From assembly GCA_019914945.1 (NCBI GenBank), contig CM034103.1, positions 4,464,001 through 4,528,000 of the forward strand: a DNA stretch of 64,000 bases, given 5' to 3'. The position numbers were made by a program, and so were the translations under genes. Below are positions 17,767 through 30,200 of the stretch, piece by piece. The notes beneath the pieces are model-generated. The model made no database searches and had not been told where the DNA came from. It worked only from the letters and a program-made list of their open reading frames with translations. Position 1 is the first letter of the stretch. Each line of letters starts with the position of its first letter. This stretch comes from Typha latifolia (taxonomy: Eukaryota; Streptophyta; Magnoliopsida; Poales; Typhaceae).

Positions 17767-18924
17767 TATGAAAAGGGTGGTAGTTAGAGGTGATCATCAA
17801 GCGGGCCGGACTTTTCGGGCCAACCGGGCTTAAATGTTTGTTTATGGCCCAACCCACCAATCACTCGGGTTGGCCAGGTTCGGGTCGAGTTAGAATACTA
17901 TAGCCCGTTAACACCCACTAGCATAACGGGCAGAATTTGTTTAGTTTATTTGTTGTAAAGTTCAGGTTTAATTGTTGTAAAGTTTAGTTTAGTTTTGTAT
18001 GTTTAGTTATTGTAAATATGGATAATTTGTAAATCCAAATTGTTGTATGTTTAGTTGTTGTATATTTAGTTGTTATAAACTTAGCTTTGTACGGTTGTTG
18101 TAAAGTTCAAGTTTAGTTGTTATAAAGTTCAGTTTAGTTTTGTATGTTTAGTTATTGTAAAGTTTAGATTTTGTAGGCAACTACTATCAATAGTTAGTTT
18201 TACAACAGCAACAACTACTATCAATCTACATATTTTATTCAGAACATAAAAATTTTTTAGATTGATACATAACACAACCATCAGTTGATTTCACTAAGAT
18301 TGTCATTGATATATCACTCATCAATTATTTAAACTAAGATTGCCATGTATACATTTCATACTATTACCCCAAGGCAAATGCACATAAAGAACTATCCCAT
18401 CTTCTTCTCTAACATATCCATCTTCAACTCAATTTTAGTTAGCCGGTATTTCAAATATATCAGATGAAAATTGACATCGTTGCACTATGCGAAATAATCG
18501 CAATGATCATCCTACATTGAGACTGTTAATACTTCAATCAAACACCAGTAGGATATCAATTAAATTGTAAATCATACCTTATGTCCAGGGCAAGAGTAAA
18601 ATCTTTTATTTTTGTTCTTCGTATTGGAAATTCAAACTGTACAAACACCCCTACCACAAGGGCAACTAAAATTTTTGCCCACATCATTCCAAGTCAAATT
18701 TGAGATATTTGTGTTTGACCTAAAAGAGATGTTTACATTTGAGGAAGTTTTTACATGCTTTGCAACATATCTACTATTTTTAAACTACTTAATGATCATT
18801 TTATGTTGGCAAAAGATGAAGAAGAAGAGAAAGAGAATGATGGTGAACAATATAAGAAAGATGAAGAGAAAGAAGAGAATGATGGTGAACAACACATTTG
18901 ATGGAATTTTTCAGATTATAGAGG
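17767..18924. other. repeat-rich intergenic DNA
   Basis: A short GGGCC- and CGGGT-rich stretch at 17770-17940 resembles hAT-type repeat ends and is related to 12820-12900. From 17940 to 18180, many imperfect direct repeats of TTTAGTTGTTGTAAAGTT-like words follow one another. At 18815-18895 a phrase of about 38 bases, AGAAAGAGAATGATGGTGAA, is tandemly duplicated. No gene is supported. Confidence 0.5.
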
Positions 18925-19690
18925 ACTCAATTGAACTTCAGTTCGGCCTACCATCCACAGACGGACGGCCAAACTAATGTGGTCAATTGAGGCATTGAGC
19001 AGTACTTGAGGTGCTTTGTTGGAGAGATGTCGAGATGATGGTTGAAGTTTTTACCATGGGCGGAGTGGTCTTACAACACCGTCTACCACAATAGCATTGA
19101 CATGACTTCGTTCGAGGTGGTGTATGGGCGCACGGCTCCGACATTACGCGCTTATGATCCAGTGGCATCTGCAAATCGGATGGAGGTGGACTTAGCTTTG
19201 ATGGATAGAGACGCCACATTGAGTAAGTTGCGTGCTCATCTTAAACTTGCTCAAAATCGCATGAAGCAAGTTTATGATCGCAGCCAAAGGGAGTAGGAGT
19301 TTGACATCGACAGTTAGGTGTTTGTGAGGGTGCAACCGTATCGACAAGTGACCTTGCGTCCGATGCGAAGCCAGAAGTTAGCACATCACTACTTCAGTCC
19401 ATTTTGAGTGTTAGAGCGTATCGATCCAGTTGTGTATCATTTGGAGCTGTCAGAGGGGTCGAGAGTGCATCCTGTCTTCAATGTTTTATTATTGAGGGAG
19501 CGGATTAAAGATCATGAGGTTGTTAGATCAGTTCTACTAAAGCCATTGGAGGAGACAGAGATCGTGGAGCCAGTTCGTGTACTTACTAGGTGCCGACGAC
19601 GTCATGGTACTAAATTAGAGATGGAGATTCTAGTCGAGTGGTTTGGCAAGCCATCCGATGAGACAACAGTTGAGTCCTCCCTCTTTCTTG
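18925..19690 (+). mobile_element. Ty3/gypsy integrase C-terminal fragment (dead)
   Basis: Conceptual translation across stops gives the end of a gypsy polyprotein. It includes the integrase region around YHPQTDGQT with a downstream SYNT motif, the integrase C-terminal domain (YDRSQRE, VHPVFNVLLL), and a chromodomain-like end (TKLEMEILVEWFG). At least five in-frame stops occur. Most can be read as C-to-T or G-to-A changes of Arg, Gln or Trp codons, as expected after cytosine methylation and decay. Protease, reverse transcriptase and RNase H are absent. The chromodomain-like end suggests a chromovirus lineage. Confidence 0.88.
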
Positions 19691-20921
19691 GAATCTCGAC
19701 CACTTCTTCTCCTTTGTCTTCATCACTTAAACAACATCTACTATCCACTCTCATCCCCATTGCCATCCATAATCCTAACATCCACTCCACATGTCACCAC
19801 CACCATTATCCGCACTAAATCATAATTTTGTCCAAGTTGCAGTTCAAATCTGTGAAGGGCATAAATATAAAAAACGTAGATCAGGGAGTTACGAATTGAT
19901 TCCACTTAGTTTCCTAATTTTCTGAATACGGGAGAATATTTGGAGAATATTTTTCCTCAATTGCGCGAACTGTTTCCTACAATAAATTCAAATTTTAAAA
20001 GAATTGTTCCGTAGCCTATCATTGGTATTAGAGCCTATCTTTTGGTATCGTAGACCTATCAGATTCTAGGATTACAATTTATTCCTAGAAAAGTAAAGAC
20101 AATCTAACGGCTAAGATAAAACGATTAATTAGAGATAATAGAAATAACTTAACTTAATCTTCATTCCACACATAACAATTAACCTATGACCCTCTCATAG
20201 TTACAAGAATAGAGTCATAGTGGATCGGATCAAATTCGCTCTATTGGACTTACATAGCGGATTATCTGATTTAATTCAAAATTAAAAAGAATAAGCAAAA
20301 TCAACTAACCAAACTCGACTCGATTTGACCATCATGGTTGGATTGTAACACACCCCATCTTTCAGGTTTTTGTAACCCAACTACTACTTTTTTATAATTT
20401 TATATAACACCCTGAGTTAATGTAACCTAATTATAATCAAACAGAAGGGTATCAACAAAGAAATAGTATGGTAACCAAAATCTTGGTCATTTGCCTATTC
20501 CGAAGCCATGGAGACCATGACCCAAGCCCTGAGAGCTTCCCAAATGTCGGAGGTTGAAAGAACTTGCCATCAGAGGTTGCAGGAGCTTCCCTAACAATAG
20601 GAGGTTGCTATCAGATGTTCGGGGAGAGAATTTAGTTTGAGGAAGGGGATTTTAATTTTGTGTGGAAGGTTTAGTTTTGGAGAAAATTATTAGATTTAGA
20701 TAGGGTAGGGTTTAGTTTTGAGAAAGATGGCTTCGATTTGGCTAATACAAGTTAGATCAGAACTTTTTAAGAGTATTTTGGTAATTTGATCAGTAAAGTT
20801 ACATAAATCATATAATAGGATTAACGCTAGTTAGTTAAAGTAATGATAAGAGTGTTGTATGAGTATAGGAAAAAAAAAGAGGTCAAATTATAAAATCCTT
20901 AAATGCTGAATATTAATAAAA
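19691..20921. other. gypsy 3' flank and AT-rich DNA
   Basis: At 20023-20035 lies TGGTATTAGAGCC, close to the initiator-tRNA primer-binding site used by many plant LTR retrotransposons. It suggests that 19830-20020 may derive from an LTR. A CCAAATGTCGGAGGTTG-like phrase is partly repeated at 20540-20620. No gene was found. Confidence 0.45.
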
Positions 20922-21315
20922 GGGGTTGAATAAATTTTATGTTCTGTACTTATGCCTAAAATCATTTTACCCCATATATTTTAAAAAGCCTTAAACCAGT
21001 CTCTGTACTTTAAAAAGTCTCAAAACAATCCTTATACTTATGACTAAAGTAAGATTGTTAATTTTTCTGTTAAATTTAATCGAGTACTATGACTATTTTG
21101 ATCATTTAGCTGCATTATCTCAAAATCTACATGTCTTTTCTAATAAATACGATAGGAGCAGTTTGGGTATTTTAGTGTTATTCAATTAAATTTAACAGAA
21201 AAATTATTAATTTTACTTTAGTCATAAGTATAGAAACAAGTTTGAGACTTTTTGAAATACAAGAGGGATAAAATAATTTTAGATATAAGTACAAAAAGTA
21301 AAATATATTTAATCC
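20922..21315. mobile_element. MITE with long inverted repeats and 8-bp target duplication
   Basis: The left arm, from 20922 to about 21080, is complementary to the right arm, about 21184-21315. Shared words are GTACTTAT, AAAATTATTTTA-type, AAAAAGTCTCAAA, TTATGACTAAAGTAA and TTTTTCTGTTAAATTTAAT. The ends are GGGGTTGAAT and ATTTAATCC. The element is flanked by TAATAAAA on the left (20914-20921) and right (21316-21323). An 8-bp duplication points to hAT-like transposition. The 394-bp element has no coding capacity and could fold into one long hairpin. Confidence 0.8.
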
Positions 21316-21323
21316 TAATAAAA

Positions 21324-24300
21324 AAGTAGAAAAAATATAAGGTGTGATTTATAAATTTCTCTTAAAAAATAATAATGCACTACTCATAAAGTGAATGCAA
21401 TGATGAAGCTAAGGTACCGTGGCAAAACTAAGTTTTGGCCATGTAACCTTAATTTTGTGAAATTATTCCTATATAAGATTGGCGAATTCATTTCAATTCA
21501 ACTCAACTCACAGTTGGAAGTGGAATAAAAATGGAGATCATCGTATTAGACTCCGAAGATACACTCACTCCACCATCTCAATTTTTTTTTTAATTTGATT
21601 AAAAACCAATATCTCAAAAGTTAAAGATCTATATCGGACTCTAGTACATATTCTAGTACATATTGGATCGAGATCCAAGATAATATGTTTTTGTAAGATT
21701 GGCCAATGCGATTTGTCAGTAAAGTAAATATTATTACTAATATTTATTTACTCAAAATATTTACGGCAGTTGAAATATTATCATATTTGGCTATGTTTTC
21801 CCGTGGCGTCTGAGGTTAAAGCACTAACTAGGTTGGTCTGGATTTTAGTTTGGCCAGTCCTGGAGAAGTTAGATTGTCTGGACTGCTCAGTGTGCAAATA
21901 TTACCAGCTACAATGAGTAATACAACAACCTAAAAGATAAAAGCTATAAGTGTTTAGTTAGAAAATAAGAAAACAATTGCACCAAATTAAAGATAAACTA
22001 GTTACAGCCACTTGTCAAAGAATCCACAAAGCGAACAACACAAATACTTGTAAGCAAACAGATTCATTTTAGATACTATTTGTTCACTCAGAAACAGCCA
22101 CCTAGCCTATTGTTTAGGAACCATGACTGCCTCAACAAGCTTCTTTGCATCACCTCCCTTCTTATCTTTGTAGGCTGTTCACGTGCAAAAGAAAAATACA
22201 GTAGGAAGATTGAAGAAAACCAGCTCACTTGTTCTAGAGTTAGATGCTGCAACCATTATCATTAAGAGCTTTTTTTTAAAGAGTAAATTAGGATACAAAG
22301 CATATGATAACAGGAGTCTGAGAAAGATGGAACCTTACCAAAATTCTAAACTATAGGTAAATTTAGAGTTAACAAGCACATCATAAACTTGACCTTTGTA
22401 TATGGACATAGAATGTACTGAGAGCACAAGACAGAATTGCCGGTGAATAAGGATCTACGTAGTAATGTACCCAAATACAACACACACACGCACAAAAATA
22501 AAAAGAGTTGTGTGTCATGTATTAAACACATTATCACTTGTGACTTCTTGTGATGTTTTTGTGGTTATATTTCATTATATGTATCGGTAGATTATATATA
22601 TATGACATTGCTATTTGAAGTGTTTATGCCTCATAAGAATAATGGTTGAAATTTCACCAAAAAAAAAAGTTCTGACAAAAAATTTCTGAAATTTATTATT
22701 CAAGTTCGAATCAGCAAGATTGATGTGTTTCAACATTGATCTCATACTGCTATTAGCTGGAACTGATTCATTCGATGGCGAATATTTTGTTTTCTCTATA
22801 TTATTTTTCCTGTTGTATATTTTTCTTTAAGGGCATCTATAACTCCTCATAAAATTATAGGCTAACTATCTGCTTGTTTGCTGCTGAAATATAAGTTAGG
22901 GCTATTTACTTAACAAAAGAAAGGTTAACTGTCCAAGAAGCCAATGTGGTTCAAGTTAAACAAGAGTACAAATTACTTCTTTAAAAATAGAAGAAGAGGC
23001 CACTTAAGTATCTCACAAGGCTTTGCTCAACCTTAATAAAAACAAAAGGACAATATGTTATGTACAATTTCAAGAAGGGAATTCCTTTGACATAAATTTC
23101 ACACGCTTTTTTTTGTCTAAACAGATTGGCAAACTAAATAGTTCACTAAACCAAAACACTGCTAGAAATTAGTTGTCTCTAGGTTCCATACAATCCAGAA
23201 TTAATTGTTCAAACAATGAACCTAAATAGCAAATTTAAAAACTATTTGACACACCTTTAAACCTCTCCCTCTCTGATGCTTTCTACTTGACTTCTTTTTC
23301 TTGAGAAAATGTTTCCTATTTGACTACAAAGAGAATGATGTTTCAGTAAATAATATTAATTTTGCATTACTTGCATAATATGCTTGCTGCCTTTCAGTAA
23401 ATACTCCTACAAAGTGAGGATTTCTATGGACTCCAACACCCTGAAACCTAAGATTGTTCCTAATTCTCATGTGCAAAATTTGCTCTATGTTTTTCCACAT
23501 TCCAAAGGAAATGGAAATGACTGGTCTGAAGCTCATAAAATAGTCTTATGGAAGATAGTGAATTAATTCTATTTCAGCAAGTTTAACCAGTATCTCAAAA
23601 GGTAGCTCTATTTGCAGGCCATGTTAAGATAACATATGTAGATGCATATGCAATTTCCCTCAATTGTAAGAAATATTTTTAATATATAAAAATGAGGACT
23701 ACTCAACCAAACATAAAGTTGGATAAAAATAATGATAGATAACATTAGACATAGTTCTGTTTATAAACTAATTCATGTAAAACACCTTCTTGTACTTGAC
23801 CTACAAGAGCTCTGTCTTTGACAATACTGTACTTCTCAGAGGTTACCAATGTTACTAATCTGTGGAATTTGTCTTAGTGTGCAACTCATAAGAAAATCCT
23901 CCTGGAAGAACCTCTTTAACACCTTGTTTGGATAGAGAGAATAAGAAAGAACTAGAAGAGAAAGTTAGGAAACAATATGATTTTCTCTGGTTTGTACTTG
24001 ATTTAATTAGTAAGGAGAGAAGGGAAGGGAAAACGAGAGAAAAGAAGATGAAAATTATGAAGTATAGGATATGGATTTTCCAAAGTTCATCTAAAGATAT
24101 TCAGCTATTAGCTCTAGATAATCAGTCAATAATAAAAACAATCACACTCTACGTAGGTAAACTTTTTTACGTAGAAAAACCTCTATGAACCAAAGGTAAA
24201 AAGCTACGTATACTCTTCCATACCCAAATCAGACACTAGATTAATTGGTAGCAGTTACAAGATAAATTTACAGGCCACCAATTGTTACCCCCACAAATTG

Positions 24301-24708
24301 ATGTGTAATCTCTTTGCTCAACACCCTAACGATTCACTAGCTCCGGAGTTTGATTTCCAGCCTCAATGACCTTTGAAGCCCTCGAGACAAATGTTGTTAC
24401 TACTTTGAATCAGTCCTTACAAGGATCTTTGGTATTCTTTAAATTTGTAGCCTAGGATCACTATCTCCCCATTTTTGCTTCTCAACATCATTAGGAAAGA
24501 AAAACCCTAGAAAATTATCGCGAGAGGATAAGATAGTGCCTTAGTGGATTACTACTTCTGGCTGAGGACAATCTAGCCTAGTTCCTCAATTTGTATCTAG
24601 ATATGTTATTACTTCCATCCTAGATTTGATATTTTACTTAGGGGACCTGCTATGGAAGTTTATTTTCTTAAACCATTGTTTCAATGCTTAGGAGGGTGAG
24701 ACAAAAGC
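21324..24708. other. intergenic DNA without recognisable genes
   Basis: No complete gene is supported. A short exon-like stretch on the minus strand (22107-22174) is listed separately. The rest is moderately AT-rich with scattered short frames that match nothing I know. Confidence 0.4.
22107..22174 (-). CDS. possible terminal exon of an unidentified gene
   Basis: On the minus strand a good acceptor (polypyrimidine run, then GTGAACAG) precedes a 68-base frame reading YKDKKGGDAKKLVEAVMVPKQ and a TAG stop. The Lys/Gly/Val-rich, low-Ser translation looks more like a real C-terminus than random AT-rich DNA. However, I could not find matching upstream exons between here and 26.4 kb, nor name the family. 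It may be a chance frame or a leftover of a lost gene. Confidence 0.2.
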
Positions 24709-24857
24709 AGTAATGGAGGGCTTAAAACTAGCTAGCAAGCTTATGGATACTAGATTGGGCTGGGTGTTTAAAAGTGACTGCCAAAGGGTGGTGACGGCTG
24801 GATGGGCAACATTGGCAAGCCATCTCAATTGTCGAAGACTGTACGAGGTGAATTGAG
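24709..24857 (+). mobile_element. LINE-type RNase H fragment
   Basis: One frame reads AVMEGLKLASKLM, then GWVFKSDCQRVV, then HLNCRRLYEVN before a stop. The spacing of an Ala-x-x-Gly-Leu-Leu helix followed by a SDC-x-x-VV strand is typical of the RNase H-like domain found at the end of plant LINE polyproteins and in related plant genes. Only about 50 residues survive. Confidence 0.5.
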
Positions 24858-26436
24858 GACCATGCTAATCTAGGAGTCGTGTACACTAGTAGAACAAACA
24901 ACCATATGGCACATACTTTGCTCATTTTACCTTGCAGGCCAAAACCCCTAATGAGTGAGTCATCCACCTTTGCTTGTGCAGAACTTTATAGAATGGCACT
25001 TTGAGTCCAAGGACCTTTATTCAAAAACAAAAACTACAGGGGCATTTTGTTCCAAAACTGGTACTTCGAAATTCTATAGGAAATTCAGTGAGCTCTTCTA
25101 ACCTAACTTGATTAAGTCAAATAATCACCTCAGTGAGCATAATCTTGACTTAGCTTCCTCCAAATACACACATGTGGTCCGTGATGTCTTCCCTTTCCTA
25201 AGAGAATGGTCTATCTCAACCACACTGTTCTAAATAATATTTATATATCATCATATATTGGCAAATATGCTTTAGTAAGTACATGGGCCACTCCATATAG
25301 GGTATATGCAGCATAAATGCAGTTAGATCAGGTCACTTGATCACAAGCCCCAATAGTTAAGGTGCTTGCATCAGCAAAGGCAAAAGATTGCATGGAAGAA
25401 AAATGCATATACTAAAAGGTTCATGAAATGATATTGGAGAAATAGGTGTTTCTGAGGTTCTGAGCTTTGGTTATTCAAAGTAATATTCATTATGCATAGT
25501 ACATCATAGTACTAAGGTTTATATCAAAAGGATGTCTTAGTTGGTCACCAGTGTGAGCTTTACAAAGCTAGGTGTATGTATACAACCTAATCTTTCCATG
25601 ATGCAAACTCAGTTGAATCCTAGAAGACTATGGACATGCGAACAAGGAATAAAGCAAGGGACAATAAGAAGAGGTACTGTAATAAATATTGGAGGATCTA
25701 GGAAAAGGATACAAGACCTGAAGTCAAAACAATACAAGCAACATCTAAGGATTTTGCACATATTCCAAATATATGTGCAGTCTGAGCAAAAACATTCTGA
25801 AACATATGCACAGATTAGGCATAACTAGAATGATACTCAAAAAGAATTCATATTGTTGAAGAGTTTCAATTCTCATAACACTGATGTGGTAATTTACAAT
25901 TCAAGCAAGCAAGGTTCTGCACACCACTAGTATAACCAAAGTGTTAAGGAATTAAGGAAAACTTCTCAAATTCTACCCAGGCATTAGAAGAATTGAACTG
26001 TGAACCATTTTCCCCAAACCAAGTCGCCTTACATCCTCTTCCCAGAAAGGAAAAGCATCACCGCTTCCTTTTCCATAGATATTGCAAATTTCAGTAATTC
26101 AATATGCAAAACTCTTGGTCAAAAACCTATCAGGCTATCTTCGGACAAAACTCAAGGAAAATCGTGCAGGAAACACAAAGAACCAAGAATCAGTTATGGT
26201 TGGAGTTAACCATTCAGATCCTTCACAAACAAAGATTTCAGATACTTTAGTCATGCTTTTCCTAATGCAACTGCTAGAACCTTAAGAAATAAGATAGGTA
26301 ATTATCACTAACAGTCATGAGGAAAGAGATTCAGTTGAACAACTAACGCAAACATCAATAATTAACCCTACATCCAGATAATTCCACCAGAAAACATCAG
26401 ATCCAGTAGATAAAAGAAACCCTAAAGACCGTACCA
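24858..26436. other. intergenic DNA downstream of the calmodulin-like gene
   Basis: I recognise nothing here. The 26300-26436 end should contain the 3' UTR of the minus-strand calmodulin-like gene. Confidence 0.4.
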
Positions 26437-26880
26437 TCACTTAGCGACCATTCGCTGGATGAACTCCTCGTATCTTATGGTCCCATCGGGGGAAACGTCG
26501 ACCTCGCGGATCCACTCGTCGAACTCGGCGGGGTCGAGCTTCTCGCCGATGGAGGTGAGGACGTGGCGGAGGTCGGCGACGGCGACGACGCCGGTGCCGT
26601 CCTTGTCGAGGACGCGGAAGGCGTCGCGGAGGGGGCGGTCGAAGGGCTCCGGGCGGAGGTGGGAGCGCATGAGATCGAGGAAGCGGGGGAAGTCGAAGGG
26701 TGCGGTGAGGTTCTCCGCGGCGGTGATCTCCTTCAGCTGTGCCTGGGTCGGGTTACCGCCCAAGGAGCGCATCAGGATGCCGAGCTCTGAGGGGGCGATG
26801 CGTCCGTCGCCGTCGGTGTCGAAGAGGGAGAAGGCCTCCCGCATCGACGCTACCTGCTCGTCCGTCAGATCTTTACCCAT
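26437..26880 (-). CDS. calmodulin-like calcium-binding protein, CML7-like
   Basis: An intronless frame of 147 residues from ATG at 26880 to TGA at 26437-26439 encodes an EF-hand protein. EF-hand 1 (loop [12 protein letters not shown], about residues 21-32) is canonical, with Asp at 1, 3 and 5 and Glu at 12. The second hand lacks a usable loop ([10 protein letters not shown] region). The third loop, [12 protein letters not shown], has Asp instead of Glu at position 12. The fourth, [12 protein letters not shown], is near canonical. This pattern and the GGNPTQAQL and [11 protein letters not shown] segments match the plant CML7 type, a cytosolic or nuclear calcium sensor. The gene is far richer in G and C than its surroundings, as is common for intronless monocot genes. 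It looks intact. Confidence 0.93.
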   Translation of the reverse strand: MGKDLTDEQVASMREAFSLFDTDGDGRIAPSELGILMRSLGGNPTQAQLKEITAAENLTAPFDFPRFLDLMRSHLRPEPFDRPLRDAFRVLDKDGTGVVAVADLRHVLTSIGEKLDPAEFDEWIREVDVSPDGTIRYEEFIQRMVAK

Positions 26881-26887
26881 TTGGTAG

Positions 26888-27230
26888 CAACAATCGCTCT
26901 CACCTCGCTCGCTCGCTCTCTTTAATATTGAACAGCAAAAGGTTGATCTGCGGTTTAATTGTGTCTAGCAAATGTCTCTCTTTTGGGTATAACAAATCAT
27001 CATTGGTTGAGCGGAATATATTTATCATGAGAAAAGTATACCAATCGTGTGGTATGTACTAAATTACTTTACCGCTTATAATTTTATTTTTCAAATTTAA
27101 AAGCACTCATTAATACAGAGTTGTAAAGGATTTCTTTTTTATCAAGAAGTTGTGGTGTAGTTAAGCTTTTCAATACTAAAATAATAACTTCTTTTATACT
27201 TTTATATATACCGGTCATTATTTTATCCTT
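26888..27230. other. upstream region of the calmodulin-like gene
   Basis: The first 50 bases read as a CT/GC-rich leader on the minus strand (CGCTCGCTCGCTCTC on the plus strand). No clear TATA box is visible. The remainder is AT-rich and ends at the A-rich tail of the LINE. Confidence 0.45.
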
Positions 27231-30200
27231 TTTTTGTTGTTAATAAAGGCAATTGTATTACCTCAAAAGTGGGCGCAAAAGTACATTAGGTATCCAATGA
27301 GATATCCTCTACATCCCTATACAGAAGACTATGAAGAGAACTAGGGACAATATTAGCCCAGTAAGATAAAAAAAACCCTATTATCTGCCCAGATTAGCTA
27401 ACTAGTCCGCAACCTAGTTAGCCTCTCTAAGACAATAAAGAATTGTAAAATTATGAAAAGATAACAGCAGTTCACCTTGTTGGAACATGTTGGAACGTGT
27501 TGGAACATTGGAACGTCTCTAGTGCCAGAGTTCTTTGAAAGTGTTGGAACGTCTCTAATGCTAGAGCCATAATCCTATGAAGGACTTGGTTCACCTTGTT
27601 TATTTTTTGCAAGAATATTAGTTCATCTCGTGTCTTCTAAATTTGCCAGAGTCCTTAGCCAATAATACACCAATAATACGCCTAGTGAGAGTAGCCGCTT
27701 CTTTGTTATTGTCAGGTCCTTCTTTCATCCAGCCTCCAGTTGGCCACTCTGTCTGATACTGAAATCTAAAACCAAGATAATGTTCTATGACCTTCCAAAG
27801 CTCTTTTGCCCAAGCGTGCGTGAATAGGAGGTGACTGACTGATTCAGTCTCCATCCTACACATGGGGCATAAGGCTGAGGTTGCCAAGGAAGGCTAAGCA
27901 ACTAGTCATTAGTAGGGAGCCGATTCCAAACCACCTTCCATAGAAATTTTTTTATTTTCAAAGCACTAGGCAACTTCCACAATAAAGGCCATCCAACCTA
28001 GGAATTGGCCCTCTCAGTCCGACTCTCGCAAGGTAGCGAGAAATGGAGGTTGCGATTGACTTCCCGATCGGACTGGGGGACCACACCCAAACATTGTCAT
28101 AGGGGAATTGGGGTAAGGAGCGACCACAAATAATGTCCCCCAAAACTGGGCAGAACTAAGACTTAATACGATGAGAGTTCAATGACTGGTTAGAAATAAA
28201 CCACCCCAGCTTTTGGCACGCCATTTGAGCAAAAACCCTAATAAAGGTAGTGACCCTAGCAAAGTGGGTAGAGGAGAGCCAAAAGTCAAACAAAATGATC
28301 ATCGAGCAACCATTACCTATCGACTAAGCAATCCCGAGCGCAAGATGGCTAGGGAGTCAACCATGTGTTTAAAAGTGATGGACTTTTTTGACCTACACGT
28401 AATCGGTTGCCAGCGATCGACTCTACTATACTTAGCCTACATAAATTAGATCGACAACTTGTTAGAATTGTCAAGGAGCTCTATGGCTTTTTCGCCAATC
28501 ATGCTCACACGAGCCTCATGCAGGTTGCATAAACCTAAACCACCACAAGCACTAGGCAGGCAACAACTCTCTTAGTTGATCAGGTGCAGCCTGATAAGCT
28601 TCTCACCTTTGCCCTAGAGAAAGACATGCACAATTTTATCCATCTTATCCAATTCCGATAAGGGAACAGTCGAGCACCCTAGACTATAAGTAAAAAGAGC
28701 ATGGATGGTGGACTTAATGAGTGTAGCTCGCTCAACTTAGGAAAGGGTCGCGCGTTGCCACCCATCAAGCTTCAACTTGACACGCCCGACCAGCCCAATA
28801 GGGATTTGGTAGGCTGAATGGACACACCTAAGTAAGTAAAGGGCTAGGCCCCTTGCCTAATATTAAGACACTTGCCTAGGGCAACACCTAGGGTCGGATG
28901 AACCCAGGTTGGGAAATAAATTGCCAATTTGCTTCGATTAACCCTTTGATTTGTAAGTAATTGATATTTTGATAAAACTAAATTAAAAGAATCACAATTA
29001 AAAGAATCAATCTTAGTGACAATCAAAATGTCATCAGTATACATAAGATGACGAATCTTAGTGTTCCTATTCAGACTAAAACCATCAATCATGCCACAGT
29101 GCATTTATACATTTAATAAAGAAGTTAGAATTTGCAAGCAAAAGATAAATAAAAAGGGGGATAACGGACCTCCTTGCCTTAGGCCACAAGAACTACGAAC
29201 TAAATGGGAGGCAGACCTATTAATCAGGAAAGCAAAAGACGGGGACTCAAAGCAAGCCCACATCCACCCACCCATTTACTCGGGAAATCATAGCTTCCAA
29301 AACTTTAATGATAGCCTCCTAACTAAGCCTATCATAGGCTTTTTCCATATCGATTTTGATGATCATATGAGGGTTGTTCCGATCACCCTAATAAATTGAA
29401 TGAACGATCTCTTGAGCCAAAATTGAATTATCCATTATCAATCTACTAGCCACGAAGACCGACTACTCAGCACTCACTAACTTAGGCAACAAAGCCTTCA
29501 TTCGGTTAACAAAAACTTTTGCTAAAAGACGACAAATCACATTACAAAGCGAAACCGGTCTAAAATCACCAACCACAGACGAATTAAGAACTTTTGGAAT
29601 AAGAGTGATATGCGTACGACCCCACTTAGGAGGCAAATAACCACAATCTTGAAACTGATTAAAAGCATCGAAATTTGATTAATACTACTACTAGTAGAAC
29701 CATTAAAACTCCTTGCAAAAGCCGTCAAGCCTAGGTCTTACCAGAAGGCATAGACCACAGGGTGGCTCTGATTTCCCCAAGGAAAATATGCTTAGTGAGA
29801 TCATCATAGCAAGTTGGTTCAAGTGCAGGCAAGCAAGGCAGATTAATACTACTACTACCAAACTTCTCAGCAGTCCAAATATTAGCATAGAACTTAATAA
29901 AGCAATTAACAATATCCTATCTATTTTCAAGCTGAGCACCATTATCATCAATCAAATAATAGATAGCATTCTTCCTTCTCCTAATTAAAGTAGCAATTTG
30001 AAAATAGGTAGTGTTTCTATCAACATTATTAATCCAGTTCATACGGGCTTTAGATCTCCACCTGTGGTCAATCTAGCGAAGATAGTAGAATGCTTCCTAT
30101 AGGCCATCTGCAATGCAATAGCCTCACTAGATTGCGACCCCATGGAACTATTAGCTGCCTCAAGGGCAGCCACGTGGGCTTGGGCTGCAATGGCCCAATT

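Noticed and set aside
18186..18300. possible CRISPR-like or spaced repeats in the TTTAGTTGTTGTAAAG region and flanks
   Set aside because: Repeats are irregular, degenerate and AT-rich in a plant nuclear context; there is no constant repeat with unique spacers.
23780..23930. minus-strand exon-like peptide beginning GVKEVLPGGFSYELHTK
   Set aside because: It reaches a stop without a usable donor site and has no partner exons.
26459..27062. several frames antisense to the calmodulin-like gene
   Set aside because: They are by-products of the GC-rich sense frame; Arg/Ser/Gly-rich with no domain.
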